Below are positions 24,294 through 31,621 of a stretch of DNA of 36,088 nt, piece after piece. The position numbers and the translations under genes were made by a program. Source of the DNA: Desulfuromonadaceae bacterium GWC2_58_13 (lineage in GTDB: Bacteria; Desulfobacterota; Desulfuromonadia; Desulfuromonadales; Trichloromonadaceae); contig MHXM01000159.1 of NCBI GenBank assembly GCA_001825565.1, forward strand, positions 1-36,088, written 5' to 3'. Below the pieces are notes generated by a model that saw nothing but the letters and a program-made list of their open reading frames with translations, ran no database searches and had not been told where the DNA came from. How positions within the stretch are numbered: position 1 is the first letter of the stretch; each line of letters begins with the position of its first letter.

Positions 24294-24923
24294 TCAGGAG
24301 GAGTGCCAGCAGCGTCGCGACCGCACCTCGCAGCAGGTCAGCACTCGTCCGAAACCGGCGCCGGTATCGAGGCCGATCCGGTTTTCGGTCAACAAAGGGG
24401 AGGCGAGCGGGGTATGGCCGAAGACGACGGTTTTGCCCCAATCGTAATCCGAATCGAGAAATTCGCTGCGAATCCACAACAGGTCCCCTTCCTGTTGCTG
24501 GGCGAGGGGAAGTCCGGGCCGCAACCCGGCATGGACGAAAATGAAGTCGTCGGTTTCGTGGAACAGTTTCAGCTCTCGAAGGAAATCGAGATGTTCCGGC
24601 GGAATCCGAACCTCGCCCCCTTGCTGGTAACTGTTCAGGGTGGCGGCGCCGCCGTTGAGGAGAAAAGGAAAAGGGTCGGTGCCGTCCAGATATTCGCGGA
24701 ACATCGCCTCGTGGTTGCCCTTGAGAAAGATACTGCGGGGATGCCGTTGGCGAAGATCCAGCAGTTCGTCGATGACGCCCCGGGCGTCGGGGCCGCGGTC
24801 GATATAGTCGCCGAGAAAAATCAATTGATCTTCGGAGTGGGGATGGACTTCGGCCAGCAGTTCGATCAGCCGGCCGCGACAGCCGTGGATGTCCCCTATG
24901 GCCAGCAGACGGCCGGCGGTCAT
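24294..24923 (-). CDS. PPP-family metallophosphatase (Ser/Thr phosphatase or Ap4A hydrolase type)
   Basis: A 209-residue calcineurin-like enzyme with all metal-binding motifs of the PPP family: AIGDIHG (residues 8-14), FLGDYIDRGPD (about 38-48), LKGNHEAM, FVHAG and VVFGHT with the last His. Such small bacterial proteins hydrolyse phospho-Ser/Thr or Ap4A. The ATG at 24923 overlaps the stop of the upstream gene (ATGA). An N-terminal extension in a longer frame is only the reverse-frame image of that gene. The convergent U32 gene ends 8 bp away. Confidence 0.88.
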   Translation of the reverse strand: MTAGRLLAIGDIHGCRGRLIELLAEVHPHSEDQLIFLGDYIDRGPDARGVIDELLDLRQRHPRSIFLKGNHEAMFREYLDGTDPFPFLLNGGAATLNSYQQGGEVRIPPEHLDFLRELKLFHETDDFIFVHAGLRPGLPLAQQQEGDLLWIRSEFLDSDYDWGKTVVFGHTPLASPLLTENRIGLDTGAGFGRVLTCCEVRSRRCWHSS

Positions 24924-25510
24924 AGCGGTTCCCCTGGCCGGACATTGACCCGCACTACCCGGCAGCAGGCGTTGCGGCCGGCCCGCTCTCGATAGAGCCG
25001 GATCAGAAAACGGATGGTGACGATTTTGTGGATGGCCGCCTGGGTCAGGCGGTAGAACCACTTGCGAACCACGCTGGGGGCGCGGCTGCCGAGCAGTAGC
25101 GGGCAGTAGTCGGACAGGCGCAGGCCGATGCGTACCAGGTCGTCTTTCGGTTCGCAGCTGAAAACCAGCTCCCCTTGCCGGCAGAAGGCCGGCTGAACCA
25201 GCAGTCCGCCGCGGATACGCAGAGAGAGGGCGGTAGCGTCGGCTTCGCCGACATCGAATTGCAAAAGGCTCAGGCGACTGCGCCAGAGGCGAAATTCCAC
25301 CACCTTGCCGAGCTGCACCGGGCTCACCAAGGTCCCGGTAAAACGGCGGATATGTTCCAGATATCGTTGCAGCAGCCGTTCCGGCGTCAGCCCAACGGCC
25401 AGGTGGGCCGGCAGGTCCATCCATTGGATGGAGAAAACCGAGGCGTCCTGTTGCAGAACCTGCTGGCAGGCGATCGCCACGGAAGCGGAGTTGAGTGACG
25501 GGTCGGTCAT
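24920..25510 (-). CDS. Conserved-looking protein of unknown function
   Basis: I do not recognise this 196-residue protein. The N-terminal part (1-80) includes SVFSIQWMDLPAHLAVGLTP and a helix LLQRYLEHIRRF; the middle has alternating strands (VVEFRLWRSRLSLLQFD, LSLRIRGGLLVQPAF), and the C-terminus is basic and helical (KIVTIRFLIRLYRER). No signal peptide, membrane segment or catalytic motif is visible. It is translationally coupled to the phosphatase by an ATGA overlap, so it may act with it or be its substrate or partner. It is transcribed away from the histidine kinase gene. Confidence 0.7.
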   Translation of the reverse strand: MTDPSLNSASVAIACQQVLQQDASVFSIQWMDLPAHLAVGLTPERLLQRYLEHIRRFTGTLVSPVQLGKVVEFRLWRSRLSLLQFDVGEADATALSLRIRGGLLVQPAFCRQGELVFSCEPKDDLVRIGLRLSDYCPLLLGSRAPSVVRKWFYRLTQAAIHKIVTIRFLIRLYRERAGRNACCRVVRVNVRPGEPL

Positions 25511-25605
25511 GAGGGCCCCTTTCGCGAGTCGAATTGAAAGACCATAACATGTCGGAAGCGGTTTGTCCCGGGAGGGTGCAACCAGCCGCCGGCGAGGTTC
25601 AGAAG

Positions 25606-26883
25606 ATGGATACTTTTCTCTATTCCCATGCGGGCCGATTAACCAAGAGCCTGATCCTGGCATTTCTCATCGCCCTGTTGTGCCTGTTCAGCAAAGGGCC
25701 CGATCTGTTGCAGGATGCTATCCCGTTTGCCTTGCTGGCGGGATATCTCCTGATCACCGACCGGCAGTTCACCATCGAGCAGATTCAATCATCCGGGCTG
25801 ATGCTGGCCCATGTCGGTGTCTATCTGCTGCTATGCACCCTGGTGATATGGGCGACCACCGGGGAAGAAGAGAGCGTTTACTGGATCGTTTATTTTCTGC
25901 CGATCGCGGTGGCGGCTTCCAACCTCAATCTGCGCCTGACTTTGCTGACCTGTGCGGCGGCGGTGTTGCTCTTTTTCAGCCAGATTCCCAGCCAGCTTTT
26001 TCTCGATCCGGAATTGCGTGGCGACGAGTTGCCCGAGTTTCTGGTGTTCGGCGTGACCTTTTTTATTGTCGGTCTGCTGGTGCAGAGTTTTTCGGAAATC
26101 CACCGGCGCCAGTTGCAGTCTCAGAGAGAACTCAACGAGCAGTTGTTAACCAACCAGGCGGCGCTGCAAGAATCCCTGGTCCGGCTCGGGGAGGCCGAAG
26201 AAAACCTGCGGCGCAAGGAGCGGCTGGCTTATCTCGGTGAAATGTCGGCGGGGATCGCCCACGAGATCCGCAATCCGTTGGGGATCATCTCGTCATCGGC
26301 CCAGTTGATCGAAAAAAAACTGGCCGATGCGCCGGCTGGCGTCGCGCCGTTGCTCGACATCATCCTGGAGGAATCGACCCGCATCAACGGCCTGGTGACC
26401 GACTTCCTTTCTTTTGGCCGACCCGGGGAGCCAGTGCTGAGACCTTGTGACCCGCAGGCGCTGCTGCGGCGGGCGGCGGAACACATTGGCGCTCTGGCTC
26501 GGCAACAGGAGATCAGGGTCGAGGTCGAGCCCGCCGCCGTATCGCTGGAGGCTTGGGTCGACGCCGACATGATGCAGCAGGTCCTGCTCAATCTGTTGCT
26601 CAATGCCCTGGAGGCGGGCGAACCGGGTGGGCAAATCCGGTTGCGAGCCTATCGGAAGGAACGCCGGGTCTGTCTTGATGTGGAAGACAATGGCTGCGGT
26701 ATTCCGCCAGATCACCAGAAAAAAATATTCGATCCGTTTTTTACCACCCGCGACAAGGGTACCGGGCTGGGCCTGGCCAACGCTCTCCGGATGGTCGAGG
26801 CCCACGGCGGCGATATCCGGTTGCGCAGCGAACCGGGACAGGGTTCGGTCTTCACCGTCTGCCTGCCGGCGGAGGAATGCTAG
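25606..26883 (+). CDS. Membrane sensor histidine kinase (PilS/ZraS-like class)
   Basis: The protein of about 425 residues has about six hydrophobic segments (residues 15-160), a coiled-coil linker (about 162-205), and an intact kinase core: H-box GEMSAGIAHEIRNPLG with His219, N-box LLNLLLNALEA, and G-boxes VEDNGCGIPP and GTGLGLAN. It should phosphorylate the adjacent regulator, whose ATG follows its stop at once. No extracytoplasmic sensor domain is seen, so sensing may occur within the membrane, as in PilS. The ATG at 25606 follows GAGG; an ATG at 25549 and a TTG at 25534 are alternatives. It is transcribed away from the unknown gene. Confidence 0.93.
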   Translation: MDTFLYSHAGRLTKSLILAFLIALLCLFSKGPDLLQDAIPFALLAGYLLITDRQFTIEQIQSSGLMLAHVGVYLLLCTLVIWATTGEEESVYWIVYFLPIAVAASNLNLRLTLLTCAAAVLLFFSQIPSQLFLDPELRGDELPEFLVFGVTFFIVGLLVQSFSEIHRRQLQSQRELNEQLLTNQAALQESLVRLGEAEENLRRKERLAYLGEMSAGIAHEIRNPLGIISSSAQLIEKKLADAPAGVAPLLDIILEESTRINGLVTDFLSFGRPGEPVLRPCDPQALLRRAAEHIGALARQQEIRVEVEPAAVSLEAWVDADMMQQVLLNLLLNALEAGEPGGQIRLRAYRKERRVCLDVEDNGCGIPPDHQKKIFDPFFTTRDKGTGLGLANALRMVEAHGGDIRLRSEPGQGSVFTVCLPAEEC

Positions 26884-28242
26884 ATGGCGCATATTCTGGT
26901 TGTTGACGACGAAAAAAATTACCGGGTGGTGCTGGCCCAACTGCTCGAAGCGGAAGGACACCGGGTTTCAACCGCCGAAAATCCTTTTGCCGCTCTCGAC
27001 CTGCTGTCTCGCGAAAGCGTGACGCTGATTCTCTCCGATCTGAAAATGCCGCGCATGGACGGGCTGGCTTTTCTGCAGCGGGTGCGGCAGGACATCGGCG
27101 AGATCCCGTTTATTGTGCTGACCGCCTTTGCCACCGTCGAGACGGCGCTTTCGGCGATGAAGGCCGGGGCTTTCGATTACCTGATGAAGCCTTTTAAAAA
27201 CGACGAGATTCTGCTGATCGTCGACAAGGCTCTCGGGTATGCCCGTTTGCAGTCAGAAAATACCGCTTTGCGCCGGCAGCTGCACCAGAGCCAGGACCGT
27301 GCGCTGCTCGGCGAAAGTCCGGCCATGAAAAAACTGCTGGCCGATATCGATCAGGTGGCGCCGGCGCGGGCCTCGGTACTGATTACCGGCGAAAGCGGCA
27401 CCGGCAAGGAACTGGTGGCCCGGACCCTGCACCTGGCCAGTCCCCGCCGGCAAGGACCGATGGTTTCCATCAACTGCGCGACCCTGACCGGAAGTCTGCT
27501 GGAGAGCGAGTTGTTCGGCCATGAACGGGGGGCGTTCACCGGGGCCGTGGAACGCAAGCGCGGGCTGCTTGAGGTAGCCGACGGCGGGACGCTGTTTCTC
27601 GACGAGATCGGCGAATTTCCCCTGGCGCTGCAGCCCAGGTTACTGCGAGTGCTGCAGGAACGGCGGTTCCGCCGGGTTGGCGGGACGGCGGAAATTGAAA
27701 CGGATGTTCGTATCGTCGCCGCCACCAATCGCGATCTTTCGCGGATGATCGCGGAAGGGAGCTTTCGCGAGGATCTTTTCTACCGGCTCAACGTCGTGAC
27801 TCTCGAAACGCCGTCCCTGCGCGAGCGCCCCGAGGACATCCCCTTGCTGGCGCTCAGTTTTTTACAACGATTCAGTCTCGAACTGGGACGACGGGTCTCA
27901 TCCGTGGCCCCGGCGGCGATCAACCTCATGCAGGCCTATTCATGGCCGGGCAACGTCAGAGAATTGCAGAACATTCTGGAGCGGGGCGTGCTGTTCTGCC
28001 AAGGCGATACCCTGCGGCCGGAACACCTTCCCGAGTCGTTTCATCGCCAGGGCCATCCCGCCGTGGTCGCGACCGGCCTCGAAATCGACCGCCCACTGCC
28101 GGAACTGCTCGACCGCATCGAGGCCGACCTGATCCATCGGGCACTGGTTCAGGCTCGCGGGGTGCAGGCTCAGGCCGCCGAAATACTTGGCATCAGTCGA
28201 AGCAATCTGCAATACAAGCTCAAGAAGTACCATCTGGGCTGA
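26884..28242 (+). CDS. NtrC-family sigma-54-dependent response regulator
   Basis: A 452-residue enhancer-binding regulator. The receiver domain has Asp52 in LSDLKMP as phosphorylation site, Thr80 and Lys102. The AAA+ domain carries Walker A GESGTGKE (169-176), the sigma-54 contact loop GAFTGA (216-221) and Walker B FLDEIG (238-243). A Fis-type HTH closes the protein (AAEILGISRSNLQYKLKK). Everything needed to activate sigma-54 promoters is intact. It is directly downstream of the kinase and directly upstream of a near-consensus sigma-54 promoter, its probable target. It belongs to the ZraR/PilR/AtoC group but cannot be named more precisely. Confidence 0.96.
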   Translation: MAHILVVDDEKNYRVVLAQLLEAEGHRVSTAENPFAALDLLSRESVTLILSDLKMPRMDGLAFLQRVRQDIGEIPFIVLTAFATVETALSAMKAGAFDYLMKPFKNDEILLIVDKALGYARLQSENTALRRQLHQSQDRALLGESPAMKKLLADIDQVAPARASVLITGESGTGKELVARTLHLASPRRQGPMVSINCATLTGSLLESELFGHERGAFTGAVERKRGLLEVADGGTLFLDEIGEFPLALQPRLLRVLQERRFRRVGGTAEIETDVRIVAATNRDLSRMIAEGSFREDLFYRLNVVTLETPSLRERPEDIPLLALSFLQRFSLELGRRVSSVAPAAINLMQAYSWPGNVRELQNILERGVLFCQGDTLRPEHLPESFHRQGHPAVVATGLEIDRPLPELLDRIEADLIHRALVQARGVQAQAAEILGISRSNLQYKLKKYHLG

Positions 28243-28258
28243 AATTATTAAGTCGGGC

Positions 28259-28315
28259 GTACAAATTTTGGGCACCTTTTCTTCTTTCTCAGCCACCAGG
28301 TACAAGAATTTGTAC
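28259..28315. promoter_or_regulatory. Putative upstream activator sites (GTACAA dyads)
   Basis: GTACAAGAATTTGTAC (28300-28315) is a dyad of GTACAA with its complement. GTACAAATTTTGGGCAC (28259-28275) is a weaker version with one good half. They lie about 70 and 110 bp upstream of the sigma-54 promoter, the distance usual for NtrC-type enhancer sites. Confidence 0.5.
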
Positions 28316-28369
28316 GTGCCCGCCGTTTCCTTGGGTGCGATTGCATCTGAAAACAGTCACTTGTGTTTC

Positions 28370-28385
28370 TGGCAAGGTCGTTGCA
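28370..28385 (+). promoter_or_regulatory. Sigma-54 promoter (-24/-12)
   Basis: TGGCAAGGTCGTTGCA matches the consensus TGGCACG-N4-TTGCA at all positions but one (A for C at the sixth). The GG and GC cores have the correct 10-bp spacing. It lies 128 bp after the stop of the sigma-54 activator gene. Transcription should begin near 28396. Confidence 0.75.
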
Positions 28386-28395
28386 AGAAATAGTA

Positions 28396-28465
28396 AGCCG
28401 TAAGAGCCGACAACGCTCTCACATTTGCCTCTGGGGCCTTTTCCGTTAAAGGCCCCAATTTTTTT
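28396..28465 (+). ncRNA. Putative sigma-54-dependent small RNA (about 70 nt)
   Basis: From the predicted start to the terminator the interval is about 70 nt with no start codon and no open frame. It can fold as a 5' hairpin (AGAGC/GCTCT, loop CGACAAC, 28403-28419), an unpaired stretch CACATTTGCCTC (28420-28431), and the terminator hairpin with a T-run. The CCTC in the single-stranded part is complementary to a Shine-Dalgarno core. This hairpin, single strand and terminator layout is that of Hfq-type small RNAs. Expression has not been shown; the transcript might instead be a leader read through into the sulfatase gene. Confidence 0.5.
28432..28465 (+). terminator. Rho-independent terminator of the small RNA
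   Basis: TGGGGCCTTT (28432-28441) pairs perfectly with AAAGGCCCCA (28448-28457) around a six-base loop, followed by ATTTTTTT. It stands alone in the spacer between the regulator and the sulfatase gene. Confidence 0.88.
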
Positions 28466-28558
28466 GCCGGGCAATCCGGGGGGATTAACGCCCTTTATTA
28501 AAAATGTGGATCCGTCTTGACTTGGCGGCGGATTTTTGAACTCTGGAAAGGTGCGTGG

Positions 28559-30649
28559 ATGAAAATCATGTTGCATGGAATCCGCCAGTTTTTTCCGCCC
28601 GAAGCCCGTTTTGTGGCCGGCGTCTATGTTTTGCTGCTGGGAGTTTTTTCGGCCCTGCGACTGCTGCTGTTGGTCCGCAACGTCAATTTCGCCCACCAGG
28701 TGGATACCGGGGTCCTGCTGCGGAGTTTTCTGGTCGGTCTGCGTTTTGACCTGGCGGTCAGCTCGTATCTGCTGATTCCTTTGTTGCTGTTGCTGTTGCT
28801 GCCGCCGCGTTTCCGTTCCGCCGTGCTCGGCGGATTCGTCCTGCTGGCCGGCGGCCTGTTTTTTCTCGGGGTGGCCGAAGCCGAGTTTTATGGCGAGTTT
28901 GAGAGCCGGTTCAATTCCCTTGTCTACGAATACGTGGGGCACCCGAAAATCGTGGCCGGAATGATCTGGGACGGATATCCCGTGGTCCGCTACGCCCTGA
29001 TCTGGTTGGTGCTGGCCCTGGTGTTTCTGGCCGGGTTGCGCTGGTTGTACCGGCGCTGCCTTGCCGACGTTCAGGTTGTCACGACCACCCGGGGATCGCT
29101 GCTCAGGGTAATGGGGACGACCGTCGCCCTGGCCCTGATGATATTCGCTTCCCGCGGCGGAGTCGGGCATGAACCGCTACGCTGGGGGGACGCCTTTTTT
29201 TCCGAGTCGACCTTTGCCAACCACCTGGCGCTGAACGGCCTCTACACCCTCGGCCGCAGCGGTTGGGACAAAATCTACAGCAAGCAGGACTTCTGGACCA
29301 AATCGATGACGCCCGAGGCGGCCCTGGCCGCCAGTCGCGACATGTTGACACTGGTCGGTGAAACCGCTCAGGATGATCCCCGATATCCGCTCCTGCGCAG
29401 GGAAAGTTCGATGTCGCCGCTGCTTAAGCGGCAACCCGACCGACCGGCGAACGTGGTGGTTATCCTCATGGAGAGCTTTTCCGCCCGTTTTGTCGGCGCC
29501 CTTGGCGCTCCTGCGGAGCTGACTCCCGAGTTCGACCGACTGGCGGAGCGGGGAATCCTGTTCGAACGGGCCTTTTCCAACGGGACTCACACCCATCAGG
29601 GGGTGTACGCGACCCTGACGTCCTTTCCCAATTTGCCCGGTTACGAATACCTGATGAAGATGATGGAGGCCAACCAGGAATTTTCCGGGTTGCCGACCCT
29701 GCTGCGCCGGCATGATTACCAGTCGCTGTTTTTGTACAACGGATTGTTTTCCTGGGACAATAAGGAAGGATTTTTCCGCCGGCACGGCATGGACCGCTTT
29801 ATCGGCACCAACGATTATGTCGATCCCACTTTTGTCGACCCGGTTTGGGGGGTCTCCGACGTCGATGTTTTCTCCCGGGCCAACCAGGAATTTCGCGAGA
29901 TGGCCAAGAGCGGTCCGTTTTTCTCCAGTATTCTAACCCTCTCCAATCATGCTCCGTTCAACCTTCCCGAACCGCTGCCCTTCGAGCGGATTCGCACCGG
30001 CGATGTCTCCGAGGGCCGCTTTAACGGCATTCGCTACGCCGACTGGGCGTTGGGAGAATTCTTCCGTCTGGCACGGCAGGAAGACTATTTCAGAAACACC
30101 CTGTTCGTTATTACCGGCGATCATGGTTTCGGCACGCCGCCGATGATTACTCCGATGATGCTCTCCCGTTTTCATGTGCCGCTGCTCTTTTACGCGCCGG
30201 GTCTGCTGGGCGACCACGCCGAGCGGCGGCGGACGGTGGCCAGCCAGGTCGATATCGGGCCGAGCGTTCTCGGCCTGCTCGGCATGGACGACCCCCACCA
30301 GGGATGGGGGCGCAACCTCTTTTCGGCAACCTTGAAGGATGAAGGTTTTGCCGTGATCAAGCCATCCGGCGGCGAGGAACAGGTGGCCCTGATCGAGGGG
30401 GATCGGTTGCTGATGATCGCGCCCAAGGAAAAGCCCCAATTGTACCGCTACGATCTGGGGTTTCCCCCGGCCTGTTCCGAAAATCTTGCCCGAAAAGAAA
30501 AAGAGCTTGTCGGGCAGATGGAAAATCGTTTGCTGGCCTACGTCGAGACGGGTATCCTTGCTCTGCGGGGCCGTCGTCTTGGAATCCCCGAAGCCGATGC
30601 GGCGCAGGTCGGGCAGCCGGGCGGCAATGCCCTGGTTGATAATCAATAA
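28559..30649 (+). CDS. LtaS/MdoB-like phosphoglycerol transferase (sulfatase family)
   Basis: A membrane enzyme of about 696 residues. Five hydrophobic segments (about 15-215) anchor a large extracytoplasmic sulfatase-fold domain. Active-site features: VVVILMESFS with metal ligand Glu305, NGTHTHQG with the nucleophile Thr343, and GDHGFG with metal ligands. This is the layout of lipoteichoic acid synthase and of MdoB-type transferases, which move glycerol phosphate from phosphatidylglycerol to a glycan and leave diacylglycerol. In this Gram-negative the acceptor is unknown; phosphoethanolamine transfer is an alternative. ATG 28559 follows GGAAAGG; a TTG at 28517 is less likely. The diacylglycerol kinase gene starts 12 bp downstream. 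Confidence 0.88.
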   Translation: MKIMLHGIRQFFPPEARFVAGVYVLLLGVFSALRLLLLVRNVNFAHQVDTGVLLRSFLVGLRFDLAVSSYLLIPLLLLLLLPPRFRSAVLGGFVLLAGGLFFLGVAEAEFYGEFESRFNSLVYEYVGHPKIVAGMIWDGYPVVRYALIWLVLALVFLAGLRWLYRRCLADVQVVTTTRGSLLRVMGTTVALALMIFASRGGVGHEPLRWGDAFFSESTFANHLALNGLYTLGRSGWDKIYSKQDFWTKSMTPEAALAASRDMLTLVGETAQDDPRYPLLRRESSMSPLLKRQPDRPANVVVILMESFSARFVGALGAPAELTPEFDRLAERGILFERAFSNGTHTHQGVYATLTSFPNLPGYEYLMKMMEANQEFSGLPTLLRRHDYQSLFLYNGLFSWDNKEGFFRRHGMDRFIGTNDYVDPTFVDPVWGVSDVDVFSRANQEFREMAKSGPFFSSILTLSNHAPFNLPEPLPFERIRTGDVSEGRFNGIRYADWALGEFFRLARQEDYFRNTLFVITGDHGFGTPPMITPMMLSRFHVPLLFYAPGLLGDHAERRRTVASQVDIGPSVLGLLGMDDPHQGWGRNLFSATLKDEGFAVIKPSGGEEQVALIEGDRLLMIAPKEKPQLYRYDLGFPPACSENLARKEKELVGQMENRLLAYVETGILALRGRRLGIPEADAAQVGQPGGNALVDNQ

Positions 30650-30661
30650 AAAGGGTACGCC

Positions 30662-31552
30662 ATGGAAGCGGAATACCGTCCTCGTCATATCAAGCTGATT
30701 GCCAACCCGGTTGCCGGCGGCGATGCCACCGCAAAAATTCGCCAGGCCGAATTCTGCCTGGCGAAGCAGGGAGCCCGGGTCGAACTCTTTCTGACCGCCG
30801 CCCGTGGCGATGCCGCCCGGGCGGCGGCTGAAGCGAAATCCGCGGGGTTCGACCTGATCGTCGCCGCCGGTGGCGACGGCACCCTCAACGAGGTCATCAA
30901 CGGACTGGCGCCGTCATCCATTCCCCTGGCCTTTGTCCCCCTGGGGACGACCAACGTTTTTGCCCTTGAGGCGGGCATCCCCTTCGACATCGCCGGGGCC
31001 TGCCGGATTGCCCTGGGCGGCGTGCCGACCCCGATCTGTCTTGGGGCGGCCGGCGATACCCGGTTTCTGCTCATGGCCGGCGCCGGATTCGATGCCGAGG
31101 TGGTGTTCCGGGTCGATCTGCGGCTCAAGCGGCGTCTCGGCAAGCTGGCCTACCTGGTCAGCGCCGTAAAGGTTTTTTTCGAACATTCTCCACGTCCCCT
31201 TGAAGTTCTTCTCGAAGACGGTTCCCGGCGTTCTGGCTACGGTCTGATCGTCGGCAATGGACGGCTTTACGGCGGGCGCTTTTCCCTCACCCCCGGAGCC
31301 GCGCTGCCCGAGGACCAGTTCGAGGTCTGCCTGTTGCAGCGACCCGGGCGTCTGGAACTGCTTCACTGTCTGCTGCGCATGCTGCTGAAACGGCCGCTGA
31401 TTCCGGCCGGGGCGTTGTTGTTCAAGGCCCGGGAGCTGACGGTGCAAGGTGACGGAGTGCCGGTGCAGATCGATGGCGACCCTCACGGCCAGCTGCCGAT
31501 GCGTTTTCGGGCAATGCCCGGCGAGTTGGTGATGGTCATGCCCGCCGCCTGA
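30662..31552 (+). CDS. Diacylglycerol kinase-family lipid kinase
   Basis: A 296-residue soluble or membrane-associated kinase of the DagK/YegS family. It opens with KLIANPVAGG, and the nucleotide-binding VAAGGDGTLNEVINGL lies at about 67-82; LAFVPLGTTNVFAL and LMAGAGFDAEVV follow, and the C-terminal beta-rich part includes YGLIVGNGRLYGGRF and VPVQIDGDP. These enzymes phosphorylate diacylglycerol to phosphatidate. AAGGG lies upstream of the ATG. Directly behind the LtaS-like gene, it should return the diacylglycerol released there to phospholipid synthesis, as DgkB does in Gram-positives (inference). Confidence 0.9.
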   Translation: MEAEYRPRHIKLIANPVAGGDATAKIRQAEFCLAKQGARVELFLTAARGDAARAAAEAKSAGFDLIVAAGGDGTLNEVINGLAPSSIPLAFVPLGTTNVFALEAGIPFDIAGACRIALGGVPTPICLGAAGDTRFLLMAGAGFDAEVVFRVDLRLKRRLGKLAYLVSAVKVFFEHSPRPLEVLLEDGSRRSGYGLIVGNGRLYGGRFSLTPGAALPEDQFEVCLLQRPGRLELLHCLLRMLLKRPLIPAGALLFKARELTVQGDGVPVQIDGDPHGQLPMRFRAMPGELVMVMPAA

Positions 31553-31621
31553 TTGCCAAAGCGGGCGTGAACGGTGGCACTCGTTTTTACAGGATTTTAG
31601 CATTCGGCTCATTTTCCTTGA

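Noticed and set aside
31575..31591. TGGCAC followed by TTTTTACA before the ArnT-like gene, a possible sigma-54 promoter
   Set aside because: The -12 element lacks the essential GC, so it does not meet the sigma-54 consensus.
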